NCBI RefSeq assembly: GCF_904846675.1
Contig: NZ_CAJHBT010000023.1
Coordinates: forward strand, 1-46,330
Direction of reading: 5' to 3'
Source: Psychrobacter urativorans
Lineage (GTDB): Bacteria > Pseudomonadota > Gammaproteobacteria > Pseudomonadales > Moraxellaceae
DNA: 46,330 nucleotides
Part shown: piece by piece, positions 19,720 to 29,139 of the stretch
How the letters are laid out: each line of letters opens with the position of its first letter
How positions within the stretch are numbered: the stretch's first letter is position 1
The notes under the pieces: model-generated
The model's database searches: none
Told to the model about the DNA's origin: nothing
Seen by the model: only the letters and a program-made list of their open reading frames with translations
Translations under genes and position numbers: made by a program

Positions 19720-20610
19720 ATGATAAATCTTAAAAACACTCAACTCTTAGGCCATCGCGGTGCCCGTAATGAAGCATTAGAGAACACCTTGTTTGGCTTT
19801 CAGCATGCTCATGATTTGCAGCAACACGGCTTAGTGGGCGTTGAGTTTGACGTACAATTAACCGCTGACGGTCATTTGGTGGTCTTTCATGATGAGACGC
19901 TTCAGCGCTTATGTGGCATACAGTCAAGAGTGGATCAGCTGAGTCTTGCTGAAATCCAGCGCCATTTGCAAAATGGACATCAAATTATTACTTTAGATAG
20001 ATTGGCACAACCATTGCCTGTCTCTGCATCAAATCCGTCAGATTCAAAATCGCCTGCACCAAAGCTATCTCATTTAAACTCAGCAACAGAACTGCAAAAA
20101 CGCGCGCAAAATAATTTACTTGGTTTGCCTAATTCTTCCCCTTTATTTACGACCAGTGCGATAAAGAAATCAGCGCAGACCCTAACCAATTTCACCCACA
20201 TTGAGCTGGAGATAAAAACCCACAGCCGCACTAACTATACCAAGTTAATCGAAGCATTGGCGCGCTATTTAATCGACAGCCCGCTGTCTACTCTACCGAT
20301 TGTTCTCACCAGCTTTGACGTGCAACTCCTCGCTCAACTCCAAAGTCATAAGTTGTTAGCACATGTTCCACGAGGTTTATTGGTTCGCGATCCTAAATTA
20401 TTGAAGGCGGCGCCCAATACGGCATTACAGCTCGGTTGTGGCCAGCTCGGTATCTATTATCCGTTACTTGACCAATCGGTTATTAAATATTGTCATCGTT
20501 ATGGCCTGCCGGTAAGCGCATGGACCGTAAATGACATTGAGCAAGTCAAACGATTGGTACAATGGCAAGTGGATTTTATTATTACCGACATTCCTACTCA
20601 GCTGTTGTAA
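19720..20610 (+). CDS. Glycerophosphodiester phosphodiesterase
   Basis: A 296-aa protein of the GDPD/UgpQ family that hydrolyses glycerophosphodiesters to glycerol-3-phosphate and an alcohol. Catalytic residues are visible: His12 in GHRGARNEALENT, Glu42 and Asp44 in VEFDVQLTADG, and His57 in VVFHDE. Metal-site residues of the C-terminal half appear in THIELEIKT, and the end VDFIITDIPT is typical. A 45-residue Ser/Leu/Pro-rich insert (about 103-150) makes it longer than UgpQ (247 aa). There is no signal peptide, so it is probably cytosolic. The ATG lacks a strong ribosome-binding site. Confidence 0.92.
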   Translation: MINLKNTQLLGHRGARNEALENTLFGFQHAHDLQQHGLVGVEFDVQLTADGHLVVFHDETLQRLCGIQSRVDQLSLAEIQRHLQNGHQIITLDRLAQPLPVSASNPSDSKSPAPKLSHLNSATELQKRAQNNLLGLPNSSPLFTTSAIKKSAQTLTNFTHIELEIKTHSRTNYTKLIEALARYLIDSPLSTLPIVLTSFDVQLLAQLQSHKLLAHVPRGLLVRDPKLLKAAPNTALQLGCGQLGIYYPLLDQSVIKYCHRYGLPVSAWTVNDIEQVKRLVQWQVDFIITDIPTQLL

Positions 20611-20957
20611 AATTCGCTTTTAATCCCATCTAAACCTTATAGTTTGTATTCGTTTAATGCTATCTATTTAAATTACCATCAGTTTTATTGGCTCAATTTA
20701 GGCGGTATAGCCATCAATCTTGCTGCAGCATAGACTGTGATTTCTTATGAAATATTCAAGGTCGCTTTTAACATAAACGCGCTGCGACTTACATTTTTGT
20801 TTAACTCCTGATAGCCAGTAGGGTATTGATAGGAATTCATTCTATAACTCATACAAGTTATTGTTATTTAGTAAGATTTTTCTAGTGTATAACCGTTCAC
20901 TTTCCTGTCTTTTTAAGGTAATATAGAGACTTGAATTAATACCGTTAGGGATATTAT
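20611..20957 (+). other. Intergenic leader of the desaturase gene
   Basis: 347 bp between the phosphodiesterase and desaturase genes. It is A+T-rich and presumably holds the desaturase promoter. I see no clear operator, riboswitch or small gene. Confidence 0.5.
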
Positions 20958-22358
20958 ATGATTGCAAAGAAAGCAATAGGTTTACCGCTCAAAAGCCTAC
21001 GTTTCGCTATCAAGTCTGGTGACACTCTCATTCAGACCGCTGGAACTCAAGCGCTACGTTTTAAAACGTGGTTTGATGATAGTAAGGCGAACGGCGTAGC
21101 AAAGAGCGAGAATGCCAACAGTGCGTCTGTCATCAATTCTGACAATAAGAGCGATGTCTCGATGAACGAGACTATCGATATACGTGAACTTGAGTTTAAA
21201 AAAGCGCCGATTAACTGGATTCCGGCCACTCTTCTAGTAGCGACGCCAATTGCTGCTGCAGTTATTGCTCCTTGGTACCTAGCGACTCATCATGTCAGCG
21301 CACCCGTTTGGGGCGTGTTTGGTACCTTTATGGTGTGGACAGGCATTAGCATCACGGCAGGCTATCATCGTCTGTTGTCGCATCGTGCTTATAAAGCCCA
21401 TCCCTTAGTCAAAAACTTTTTACTACTAGGCTCAACCCTAGCGGTACAAGGTTCAGCATTTGACTGGGTGTCTGGTCACCGTAGCCATCACCGCCATGTT
21501 GATCACCGTTTAGATGATCCGTATTCAGCACAGCGTGGCTTTTTCTTCAGTCATATCGGTTGGATGCTACGTAACTATCCGAGCGGTAAGTTCGACTATA
21601 AAAACATTCCGGACTTGACTAAAGATAGAGTACTACAGATTCAGCATAAGTATTATGGTCTGTGGGTATTAGCGGCGAACGTCGGTTTAGTAGCGGCCGT
21701 TGGTTGGTTGGTTGGTGACGTTTGGGGCACTTTAGTACTAGCTGGGTTAGTACGTTTGGTCTTAACCCATCACTTTACCTTCTTTATTAACTCGTTATGC
21801 CATATAACAGGCACGCGCCCTTATACCGATACCAATAGTGCCCGTGATAACTTTATCTTAGCGATATTTACTTGGGGTGAGGGTTATCATAACTATCATC
21901 ATTTCTTCCAATACGACTATCGTAATGGTGTAAAATGGTGGCAGTATGATCCAACTAAATGGCTGATTGCTGGTCTATCAAAAGTAGGTCTAACCAGTGA
22001 ACTGCGTACCATTGATAATACCACTATCAAACATGCTGAAGTGCAAATGCAGTTTAAACAAGCACAGCAGCAGATTGATACGGTAAAAGAAGCTGGCTTG
22101 GATATTCCGCATATCATGCAAAACTTCCAAGATCGTATTAAGTTTGAATTGGATGCCTTCACGCAAACCGTTGAAGAATGGCAAGCCCTAAAAGCCAAAA
22201 CAATTGAGTTGAAAAAGACTGAATTTGCTGATCGTTTGCATGAGGTCGATGACAATCTTAAGAGTGAATATGCCAAGATTGAACAAAAGATCCATGAGCA
22301 TAATGACAATTTAAAAATAGCATTTCGCTCAATCGGTTATAACAATAAAGCCGCTTAA
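20958..22358 (+). CDS. Membrane acyl-CoA/fatty-acid desaturase (delta-9 type)
   Basis: A 466-aa integral-membrane di-iron desaturase that introduces a double bond into acyl chains, used to keep membranes fluid in the cold. All three histidine boxes are present: HRLLSH (137-142), HRSHH (174-178) and HNYHH (311-315), with hydrophobic helices between. It is longer than most bacterial homologues. An 80-residue polar N-terminal region precedes the first membrane helix. A charged, probably coiled-coil C-terminal region of about 110 residues (355-466) follows the last box. Electron donor genes are not adjacent. The start ATG follows AGGGATATT. Confidence 0.93.
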   Translation: MIAKKAIGLPLKSLRFAIKSGDTLIQTAGTQALRFKTWFDDSKANGVAKSENANSASVINSDNKSDVSMNETIDIRELEFKKAPINWIPATLLVATPIAAAVIAPWYLATHHVSAPVWGVFGTFMVWTGISITAGYHRLLSHRAYKAHPLVKNFLLLGSTLAVQGSAFDWVSGHRSHHRHVDHRLDDPYSAQRGFFFSHIGWMLRNYPSGKFDYKNIPDLTKDRVLQIQHKYYGLWVLAANVGLVAAVGWLVGDVWGTLVLAGLVRLVLTHHFTFFINSLCHITGTRPYTDTNSARDNFILAIFTWGEGYHNYHHFFQYDYRNGVKWWQYDPTKWLIAGLSKVGLTSELRTIDNTTIKHAEVQMQFKQAQQQIDTVKEAGLDIPHIMQNFQDRIKFELDAFTQTVEEWQALKAKTIELKKTEFADRLHEVDDNLKSEYAKIEQKIHEHNDNLKIAFRSIGYNNKAA

Positions 22359-22411
22359 AACGAAAGCTATTAAAAATTGATTCAGCACATTTATTATTCA
22401 CGTCTCTCCTT

Positions 22412-22444
22412 CCCTCTATCTGTAGCAGATAGAGGGATTTTTTT
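22412..22444 (+). terminator. Intrinsic terminator after the desaturase gene
   Basis: A perfect 11-bp stem CCCTCTATCTG / CAGATAGAGGG (22412-22422 with 22426-22436), three-base loop, followed by A and a run of seven or more T. Confidence 0.93.
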
Positions 22445-22581
22445 ATCCCTTTTTTAACTGCCTTACTTTAACCAAGCTGTTTTTGGGCTATGTTGTTTTT
22501 AAGCTATGTTATAGTGGTTTTATTAATGCTATCGACAGCATTTATTAATATAGTCGACTTAATAGAATAGGAAGAGCTTAT

Positions 22582-24063
22582 ATGCGCTACCACAATACCT
22601 ATGTCAAATTAGACACGCGTCTTTATCATCGTCAAGCACCTACTCCGCTGGACAATCCACGCGCCGGACACTTCAACAATCAACTCGCACAGCAACTCGG
22701 CTGGGCAGATGATAGCGACCTGATGGCGCGCTGGGTCGATATTATCGGCGGTCATTACGTGCCTGCCGAGTTTGCACCTTTATCCATGGCCTATGCTGGT
22801 CATCAGTTCGGACAATGGGCGGGACAATTAGGTGATGGGCGCGGCTTATTAATGGCGCAAGTAATCGATAATAATGATCAATTACAAGATTTACACCTTA
22901 AAGGCAGTGGTCTGACGCCTTACTCACGGATGGGAGATGGACGAGCAGTACTACGCAGTACTATTCGCGAATATTTATGCGGTCATGCGTTAACGCAACT
23001 CGGCATCTCCTCCTCCAACGCCCTAGGCTTTGTGGTGTCTGACACGCCAGTGCGCCGTGAGCGGATGGAAGCTGGCGCGGCAATGATGCGCGTAGCAGAC
23101 AGCCATATTCGTCTCGGTCATGTGGAATGGATTGCCAGTTTTGCGCCTGATTTACTTGGTGAGTTTACCGATTATATGATTGATACTTATTATCCAGAAT
23201 GCCGTGAAAGCGAGACGCCGGTATTGGCATTTTTGCAGTTGGTCGTTGAGCGTACGGCGCGGATGATTGCCGATTGGCAGTTGATTGGCTTTGCGCATGG
23301 AGTGATGAATACCGATAACTTATCTATTACTGGTAGCACCTTAGACTTTGGGCCTTTTGGTTTTATGGAGCGCTTTAATCCAGCATGGATTAACAACCAC
23401 TCTGACCATACTGGACGCTATGCGTACCAAAACCAGCCAGCTATTGGCCATTGGAATCTCAATACTTGGCTACCACACTTTATGCGCTTAACCCAATCTG
23501 GGGTCACGCGTGATAGTTTGGCGGATTGCTTAGCGGTATATGAGCCCACCTTTATGCAACACTATCAGCAAGGCCTCTGCCGCAAATTAGGACTACCGCA
23601 TCAGTCTGCAAGCTTAACCTTAGCTTTTGAATTTTTAACCTTATTAGAAGATAACTTACTCGACTATACCAATAGTTTTCGAGCATTATTGGGACTGGTT
23701 GCTGCAAACGAACATCCTTATGAGCAGCAGCTGCTTGAAACCATGACTTCCGAGCTGAGTTCAGAGGCACAAGAGGTTTGGCAAGAGTGGTCAACGCGCT
23801 ATTTAGCGTGCATTCAGCAGCAAACCCATCTCTCAAACGAACAAACGATTGAGAGTTTACGCACCAATAATCTGGTTTATGTGCTGCGTAACAGTATGGC
23901 TCAACATGCTATTGATGCCGCTGAACAAGGACAATTTGAAGAAGTAGCGCGACTTTTTGAGCTGCTTGCCAGCCCTTATGAAGTGCAGACAATTGCAACT
24001 GCGCTTGATAGTCGCCCGCCAACGCCAAACGCGCCGCAACTGCCGATTAGTTGTTCGTCTTAA
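22582..24063 (+). CDS. selO: Protein adenylyltransferase SelO (YdiU family)
   Basis: A 493-aa pseudokinase that transfers AMP from ATP to Ser, Thr or Tyr hydroxyls of proteins, linked to oxidative-stress responses. Key residues align with E. coli SelO: Lys107 in HLKGSG, Glu130 in TIREYLCG, Asp245/Asn246 in MNTDNLS and Asp255 in LDFGPFG. The GDGRGLL and PVRRERMEAGAAMMR segments are also typical. The C-terminal redox cysteine is retained (Cys491 in ISCSS). The activation-loop partner, Cys272 in E. coli (ICNHSD), is Asn271 here (INNHSD). The known disulfide cannot form in the same way. An AGGAAGAG lies before the ATG. Confidence 0.96.
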   Translation: MRYHNTYVKLDTRLYHRQAPTPLDNPRAGHFNNQLAQQLGWADDSDLMARWVDIIGGHYVPAEFAPLSMAYAGHQFGQWAGQLGDGRGLLMAQVIDNNDQLQDLHLKGSGLTPYSRMGDGRAVLRSTIREYLCGHALTQLGISSSNALGFVVSDTPVRRERMEAGAAMMRVADSHIRLGHVEWIASFAPDLLGEFTDYMIDTYYPECRESETPVLAFLQLVVERTARMIADWQLIGFAHGVMNTDNLSITGSTLDFGPFGFMERFNPAWINNHSDHTGRYAYQNQPAIGHWNLNTWLPHFMRLTQSGVTRDSLADCLAVYEPTFMQHYQQGLCRKLGLPHQSASLTLAFEFLTLLEDNLLDYTNSFRALLGLVAANEHPYEQQLLETMTSELSSEAQEVWQEWSTRYLACIQQQTHLSNEQTIESLRTNNLVYVLRNSMAQHAIDAAEQGQFEEVARLFELLASPYEVQTIATALDSRPPTPNAPQLPISCSS

Positions 24064-24397
24064 TTAAGGATGTTATATTTTTAATGCTTTAACGTCGTTG
24101 AATTGGCATTTCTATTAAAAATTATAGCTTTCAACATCAACAGACTAAATAGCGATTATCAATTTACTATATATTTGCATATTTCCCGCTTGTTGACTAG
24201 GCAGTGAATTGCCAATAATGCTAGAATAGCTTGCTTGTTAACTTGCGTTCTTTTCCGATGATGACTATGGTGTTTACCGACAGCTCAATTTTGCGCCAGC
24301 TTTTATTACTTGTATTAAATATTTAACCATTATCGGTATAAGTTAAAGCGTTAACTTATCTTTATCACAGTTTGTTTTATTCCAATTTATTCTAACA
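24064..24397 (+). other. Intergenic leader of maeB
   Basis: 334 bp between selO and maeB. A perfect 9-bp inverted repeat ATAAGTTAA/TTAACTTAT with a 4-base centre lies at 24338-24359, about 40 bp before the start codon, and could be an operator. I see no terminator after selO and no small gene. Confidence 0.5.
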
Positions 24398-26755
24398 ATG
24401 GCGATGACTATGACTATGACTGACGATACCAATTTGAATACGGATGATCATAATACGGACAAAGAACAATTCGAACGAGCCGCTCTACATTACCATTCAC
24501 ACCCGCGACCGGGTAAAATTTCGGTCACGCCTATCAAGCAGTTGGCTAACCAACGTGACTTGGCATTGGCTTATTCACCAGGTGTGGCTGTACCGTGTCT
24601 TGAAATCCAAAAAGATCCAACCTTAGCCGCTAAATATACGGCACGCAGTAACTTAGTCGGTGTTATCACCAACGGTACGGCGGTATTGGGCTTAGGTAAC
24701 ATCGGTCCATTGGCCTCAAAGCCAGTCATGGAAGGTAAAGGGGTTCTATTCAAAAAGTTCGCGGGTATCGATGTATTCGATCTAGAAATTGCCCAAAACG
24801 ATCCTGATAAGTTCATCGAAGCGGTTGCCGCTCTTGAACCTACGTTCGGTGGTATTAACTTAGAGGACATCAAAGCACCAGAATGTTTCAAAATCGAGCG
24901 CGAATTGCGCAAACGTATGAACATCCCAGTCTTTCATGATGACCAACACGGCACCTCAATCATTGTTGCCGCCGCTATGCTCAACGCCTTATTGTTGACT
25001 GGTAAAAAAATCGAAGACCTGAAGGTTATTTGTTCAGGCGCAGGCGCTGCCGCTATTTCGTGCTTAAACCTTATCTGCGCGCTTGGTGTCAATAAAAACC
25101 ATATCTATGTTTCTGACTCACGCGGTATTATTACTACCAGCCGTGAAAATCTAGATGAATCAAAGCAACTGTATGCGCGTGATACTACAGCCACCACTAT
25201 TGATGAGCTTATAGATGACGTTGATATGTTCTTAGGCTTGTCTATGCCCGGAACGTTGACTGCTGATATGGTTCGCCGTATGGCAAAAGACCCTATCATC
25301 TTCGCGCTTGCCAACCCAACGCCTGAAATTATGCCAGAATTGGCACATGCCGTACGTCCAGACGTCATCATGGCAACTGGTCGCTCAGACTATCCAAACC
25401 AAGTTAACAATGCGTTATGCTTCCCTTATATATTCCGCGGTGCGTTAGATGTGGGTGCCACGACGGTTAACGAAGAGATGAAGATTGCTTGCGTACGTGC
25501 AATCGCGGCGATGGCGCATGTTGAAGCGACGCCAATGAGCAACGTTAAAAATGTTGAAAGCACGCCAAGCTTTGGTCGTGATTACCTGATTCCAGGACCG
25601 CTAGAGCCAAATCTTATCATTGAGATTGCCTCAGCAGTAGCACAAGCTGCAATGGATACTGGCGTTGCGACATTGCCTATTGATGATCTTAAAGCCTATC
25701 GTCAGCGCCTGTCTGAGTTCGTTTATAACTCAGCCTTTGTAATGAAACCTATCTTTGCACGCGCTAAATTAGATCCTAAGCGCATTGTTTACTGTGAAGG
25801 CGAAGACAATAATATTCTACTTGCCGTTCAGGTGGTGGTTGATGAAGGTCTAGCGCAACCTATCTTGGTTGGTCGTCCGTCAGTTATAAAAGCAAATATC
25901 GAAAAGCTTAGCTTACGTCTACAAGATGGTGTAAATATCACGATCATCAACATTGATGATGATCCACGCTACAAAGATTATTGGAAAGGCTACTACGAGA
26001 AAAATAAGCGCAATGGTGTTAGTATTGAGCTTGCGCGCCGTGATACCCGCCGTAAAACTTCATTAATCGGCTCATTACTGGTCGAGAATGGCGATGCGGA
26101 TGGTATGATTTGTGGTACATTTAGTCATTACCACCTGCATCTCAAATATGTTCAAAATGTCATCGGTAAGAAAAAGGGTGTCAGCGATTTTTATGCGATG
26201 AATGCTGTCTTAATGCAGGATCGCAATATCTTTATTGCGGATACTTATATTCATGAAGACCCTACCGCTGAACAATTGGCTGAAATGACGGTATTAGCCG
26301 CTGAACAACTGCGCCGCTTTAGCATCACGCCACGGGTTGCTTTGGTCTCACATTCAAACTTCGGTACATCAGACCGTGCCAGCGCGGTGAAAATGCGCAA
26401 GGTTCACCAGCTGCTCACCGATATGAATGTCGACTTCGATTTTGATGGTGAAATGCAAGGTGATGCCGCACTTGATGTGCATATTCGTGCCAATGATCTG
26501 CCTTCAAGCACTCTAAAAGGTTCAGCGAACTTACTCATCTTGCCCACGCTAGATGCCGCAAACATTGCCTTTAACCTGCTCAAAACGGCAACGGATAGTG
26601 CGTCTATTGGCCCTATCTTATTGGGAGCGAACAAGCCCGTTCATATCTTAACGCCATCAGCAACGGCACGCCGTGTGGTCAATATGACTGCTCTTGCCGT
26701 GACTGAAGCGCAGGATTTAGAGAATGAGGCGGCAGCTGCCAATGTAGAAATGTAA
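24398..26755 (+). CDS. maeB: NADP-dependent malic enzyme with phosphotransacetylase-like domain
   Basis: A 785-aa cytoplasmic enzyme that decarboxylates malate to pyruvate with NADPH formation. The N-terminal malic enzyme half (about 20-430) shows [29 protein letters not shown] and the NADP loop CSGAGAAAI. The C-terminal half (about 440-775) is phosphotransacetylase-like ([31 protein letters not shown]), usual for MaeB, where it binds acetyl-CoA as a regulator. The start is uncertain, as in-frame ATGs occur at residues 1, 3, 5 and 7 of the longest reading and none has a strong ribosome-binding site. Confidence 0.95.
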   Translation: MAMTMTMTDDTNLNTDDHNTDKEQFERAALHYHSHPRPGKISVTPIKQLANQRDLALAYSPGVAVPCLEIQKDPTLAAKYTARSNLVGVITNGTAVLGLGNIGPLASKPVMEGKGVLFKKFAGIDVFDLEIAQNDPDKFIEAVAALEPTFGGINLEDIKAPECFKIERELRKRMNIPVFHDDQHGTSIIVAAAMLNALLLTGKKIEDLKVICSGAGAAAISCLNLICALGVNKNHIYVSDSRGIITTSRENLDESKQLYARDTTATTIDELIDDVDMFLGLSMPGTLTADMVRRMAKDPIIFALANPTPEIMPELAHAVRPDVIMATGRSDYPNQVNNALCFPYIFRGALDVGATTVNEEMKIACVRAIAAMAHVEATPMSNVKNVESTPSFGRDYLIPGPLEPNLIIEIASAVAQAAMDTGVATLPIDDLKAYRQRLSEFVYNSAFVMKPIFARAKLDPKRIVYCEGEDNNILLAVQVVVDEGLAQPILVGRPSVIKANIEKLSLRLQDGVNITIINIDDDPRYKDYWKGYYEKNKRNGVSIELARRDTRRKTSLIGSLLVENGDADGMICGTFSHYHLHLKYVQNVIGKKKGVSDFYAMNAVLMQDRNIFIADTYIHEDPTAEQLAEMTVLAAEQLRRFSITPRVALVSHSNFGTSDRASAVKMRKVHQLLTDMNVDFDFDGEMQGDAALDVHIRANDLPSSTLKGSANLLILPTLDAANIAFNLLKTATDSASIGPILLGANKPVHILTPSATARRVVNMTALAVTEAQDLENEAAAANVEM

Positions 26756-26809
26756 GCAAGTTGTTGTTCTACCATCATTATTAGTTGATGGTAGCAGTCT
26801 GTTATACTA

Positions 26810-26854
26810 AAACCAGCCAGTGCCGCTATAATAAGGGTGCTGGCTGGTTTTTTT
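26810..26854 (+). terminator. Intrinsic terminator after maeB
   Basis: AAACCAGCCAG at 26810-26820 pairs with 26840-26850, followed by a T tract. A separate perfect 9-bp hairpin (CTACCATCA/TGATGGTAG, 26769-26794) lies between it and the stop codon. Confidence 0.92.
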
Positions 26855-26919
26855 GCGTAGGATTTGATGTCTTCACATTTTAAAAAAATTTTTAATAAAA
26901 TTAAATAAAAGAGGTTGCG

Positions 26920-28125
26920 ATGCAGGTCTATCTCGTTGGCGGTGCGGTGCGTGATGAGTTATTAGGGCGTCCTATTAAAGACAAGGACTTCGTAGTGGTA
27001 GGCACGACGGTTGCTGATATGCTGGCAGCTGGCTTCCATCAAGTGGGCGCCGATTTTCCAGTATTTTTGCATCCTACTAATCAACAAGAATATGCTTTAG
27101 CACGTACCGAGCGTAAGCTTGGTCATGGTTATCAAGGCTTTAGCGTCCATGCCAGCCCCGATGTCACCTTACAAGAAGACTTACAACGCCGCGATTTAAC
27201 GGTCAATGCGATGGCGATCGAGGTGACTGATTTAGCCGATGACACCCCTATAACGGGTGAGGTGATTGATTACTACGGTGGCTTAGACGATATTAAGAGT
27301 AAAACCTTGCGTCATGTTTCAAGCGCTTTTAGCGAAGACCCGCTACGAGTGCTAAGAGTGGCACGCTTTTATGGGCGTTATTATGATTTAGGCTTTAGTA
27401 TTGCTGATGAGACCTTGGTGTTAATGCGACAATTGGTTGCGAGCGGTGAGCTTACCCATCTAAGTGCCGAGCGTGTTTGGCAAGAGTCCAGCCGAGCAAT
27501 GATGCAGACCTGCCCGCAAGTGTACTGGGAGCAACTGTTTTCTATTGGTGCATTAGCGGCATTATATCCGTACCTAAGTAGTACTTGGCAACATCGAACA
27601 GTGCAAGATATGATATTAAGCAGTTTACGGTTCGCCGGACAAATGCAGCTTGCTATCCATCAACGTTGGGCATTATTGATGGCGAGTTTTTTACTTGATC
27701 TTAATCCTACACTTTTTAATAATACCTATCGCGACGAAGATCTTGTCGATACTGCTATAGCTGCACAAGCAGCCAGCACACTTGGCAACGCAGCTAAAGT
27801 GCCGAAAGCTTTAACACAATTTGCCTCCTTATTCGTTCAACAAGCCGCAAATTTGGTGGCTATAGAGCAATTAACGGCTGCGCAGAAAATCGATCTCATT
27901 CAAGCCTGCAGCGCTCATAAGGAACCTGATAAACTCTCGCAATTATTGGTCACCAGCCACGTATTACAATTGGCACGCCAGCATCGGCAAATGATGTTAG
28001 CGCTCAACAGCTTCTACGCCGTCAATATGGAAGCTATTGCACCAGAGCTGAAGGGTCCTGCTATCGGCGCAGCGCTACGCCAAGCTCGTATTGAGCATCT
28101 ACAAACCCAAGCCAATCAGTCTTAA
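26920..28125 (+). CDS. cca: CCA tRNA nucleotidyltransferase
   Basis: A 401-aa enzyme that adds or repairs the 3' CCA of tRNA. The nucleotidyltransferase core shows LVGGAVRDELLGR with catalytic Asp21 and Asp23, and RRDLTVNAMAIEV (90-102), then the ERVWQE segment. Length fits the gamma-proteobacterial class (E. coli 412 aa). The C-terminal part should hold an HD phosphohydrolase domain, but at about 247-260 the sequence reads RWALLMASFLLDL where E. coli has the histidine-aspartate pair, so the HD activity appears lost. GAGG lies before the ATG. It is followed after 3 bp by the SDR gene, implying co-transcription. Confidence 0.95.
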   Translation: MQVYLVGGAVRDELLGRPIKDKDFVVVGTTVADMLAAGFHQVGADFPVFLHPTNQQEYALARTERKLGHGYQGFSVHASPDVTLQEDLQRRDLTVNAMAIEVTDLADDTPITGEVIDYYGGLDDIKSKTLRHVSSAFSEDPLRVLRVARFYGRYYDLGFSIADETLVLMRQLVASGELTHLSAERVWQESSRAMMQTCPQVYWEQLFSIGALAALYPYLSSTWQHRTVQDMILSSLRFAGQMQLAIHQRWALLMASFLLDLNPTLFNNTYRDEDLVDTAIAAQAASTLGNAAKVPKALTQFASLFVQQAANLVAIEQLTAAQKIDLIQACSAHKEPDKLSQLLVTSHVLQLARQHRQMMLALNSFYAVNMEAIAPELKGPAIGAALRQARIEHLQTQANQS

Positions 28126-28128
28126 CTT

Positions 28129-28947
28129 ATGAGCTACTCTAATCACAGACACGCTAACCATCCCGAATCGATTAACACGCTAGCGCCGGTCATGCTCGTC
28201 ACCGGTAGCGCCAAGCGTATTGGCGCTGCTATTATTCGTGCTGCCCATTGTCAAGGCTATCGAGTCATCATTCATTGCCATCATAGTCAGACAGAGGCGG
28301 ATAGGTTAGCAGAATCGCTCAATACTAACCGTGCAAATAGCGCCGCAGTCGTCGTTGCCGATTTGTCCATTATTAATAGTAATACTACTTTAAGTCGATT
28401 CACCCAAATTATTATCAAGATATTCGGGCAGCTTGACGTGTTGGTACATAATGCCTCACGGTTTTATCCGACTCCCATTGGTAGCATTGATTACGATCAA
28501 TGGGATGAGTTATTTTTGACCAATGCTAAAGCACCATTGCTACTTAGCCAAGCTTTCTTGCCTTACTTGCAAGCGCAGCACGGTTGCATTATTAGCTTAC
28601 TTGATATTCATGCTCATGATAAGCCATTTGGGAACTACGTGGTCTATAATATGGCCAAGGCAGCCCATCGAATGATGGTACAGTCTCTGGCGCTAGATAT
28701 GGCGCCCTACGTTCGCGTTAATGGTATCGCCCCCGGAGTGAATATCTTGCCTGACACTAATAGTGACCAAGCGCTGAATGCAACTCAGCAGCAAAGTATC
28801 ATTGCCTCTATTCCCATGCAGCGCATCGGTACGCCTGACGATATTGCGCACAGTGTGCTGTACTTAGCGCAGGCAAGTTACGTCACCGGTGAGATTATTA
28901 AAGTGGATGGCGGGCGCAGTTTGACCTTGGCAGGTAGCACCGACTAA
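28129..28947 (+). CDS. SDR-family pteridine reductase, FolM-like
   Basis: A 272-aa short-chain dehydrogenase/reductase. The dinucleotide motif TGSAKRIGAAI lies at 25-35, and the catalytic YxxxK is Tyr173 and Lys177. At the usual catalytic Ser position the motif reads SLLDIHA (Asp159), as in pteridine reductases and FolM dihydromonapterin reductase, rather than Ser. VNGIAPG and the C-terminal GEIIKVDGGRSL are intact. It probably reduces dihydropterins with NADPH. It is translationally close to cca (3-bp gap). A general SDR role cannot be excluded. Confidence 0.82.
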   Translation: MSYSNHRHANHPESINTLAPVMLVTGSAKRIGAAIIRAAHCQGYRVIIHCHHSQTEADRLAESLNTNRANSAAVVVADLSIINSNTTLSRFTQIIIKIFGQLDVLVHNASRFYPTPIGSIDYDQWDELFLTNAKAPLLLSQAFLPYLQAQHGCIISLLDIHAHDKPFGNYVVYNMAKAAHRMMVQSLALDMAPYVRVNGIAPGVNILPDTNSDQALNATQQQSIIASIPMQRIGTPDDIAHSVLYLAQASYVTGEIIKVDGGRSLTLAGSTD

Positions 28948-28976
28948 ATAATTTACGCCCTACTCGACATTTTTAC

Positions 28977-29004
28977 TTGAAAATCTCAAAAAATCAGGTA
29001 TCAT
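28977..29004 (+). promoter_or_regulatory. tRNA promoter
   Basis: TTGAAA at 28977-28982 and TATCAT at 28999-29004 with a 16-bp spacer lie 16 bp before the mature 5' end of the tRNA with CAU anticodon. Confidence 0.65.
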
Positions 29005-29020
29005 TGAGCGTCTGACGTTA

Positions 29021-29097
29021 GGGCCCATAGCTCAGTTGGTTAGAGCAGAGGACTCATAATCCTTTGGTCGTAGGTTCAAGTCCTACTGGGCCCACCA
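29021..29097 (+). tRNA. tRNA with CAU anticodon, probably tRNA-Ile2 (lysidine type)
   Basis: A 77-nt tRNA with encoded CCA. It has a 7-bp acceptor stem (GGGCCCA/TGGGCCC), D arm GCTC...GAGC, anticodon stem GAGGA/TCCTT with loop CTCATAA, and a T arm with GGTTCAAGTCC. The CAU anticodon fits Met or Ile2. The acceptor C4-G69 and C5-G68 pairs, known TilS recognition elements, and the overall match to E. coli ileX favour Ile2 decoding AUA. Confidence 0.93.
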
Positions 29098-29102
29098 TAT
29101 TT

Positions 29103-29139
29103 AAACCCTTTTAAGCATCTAGCCTAAAAGGGTTTTTTT
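29103..29139 (+). terminator. Intrinsic terminator after the CAU tRNA
   Basis: AAACCCTTTTA at 29103-29113 pairs with 29125-29135 and runs into T residues. Confidence 0.92.
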
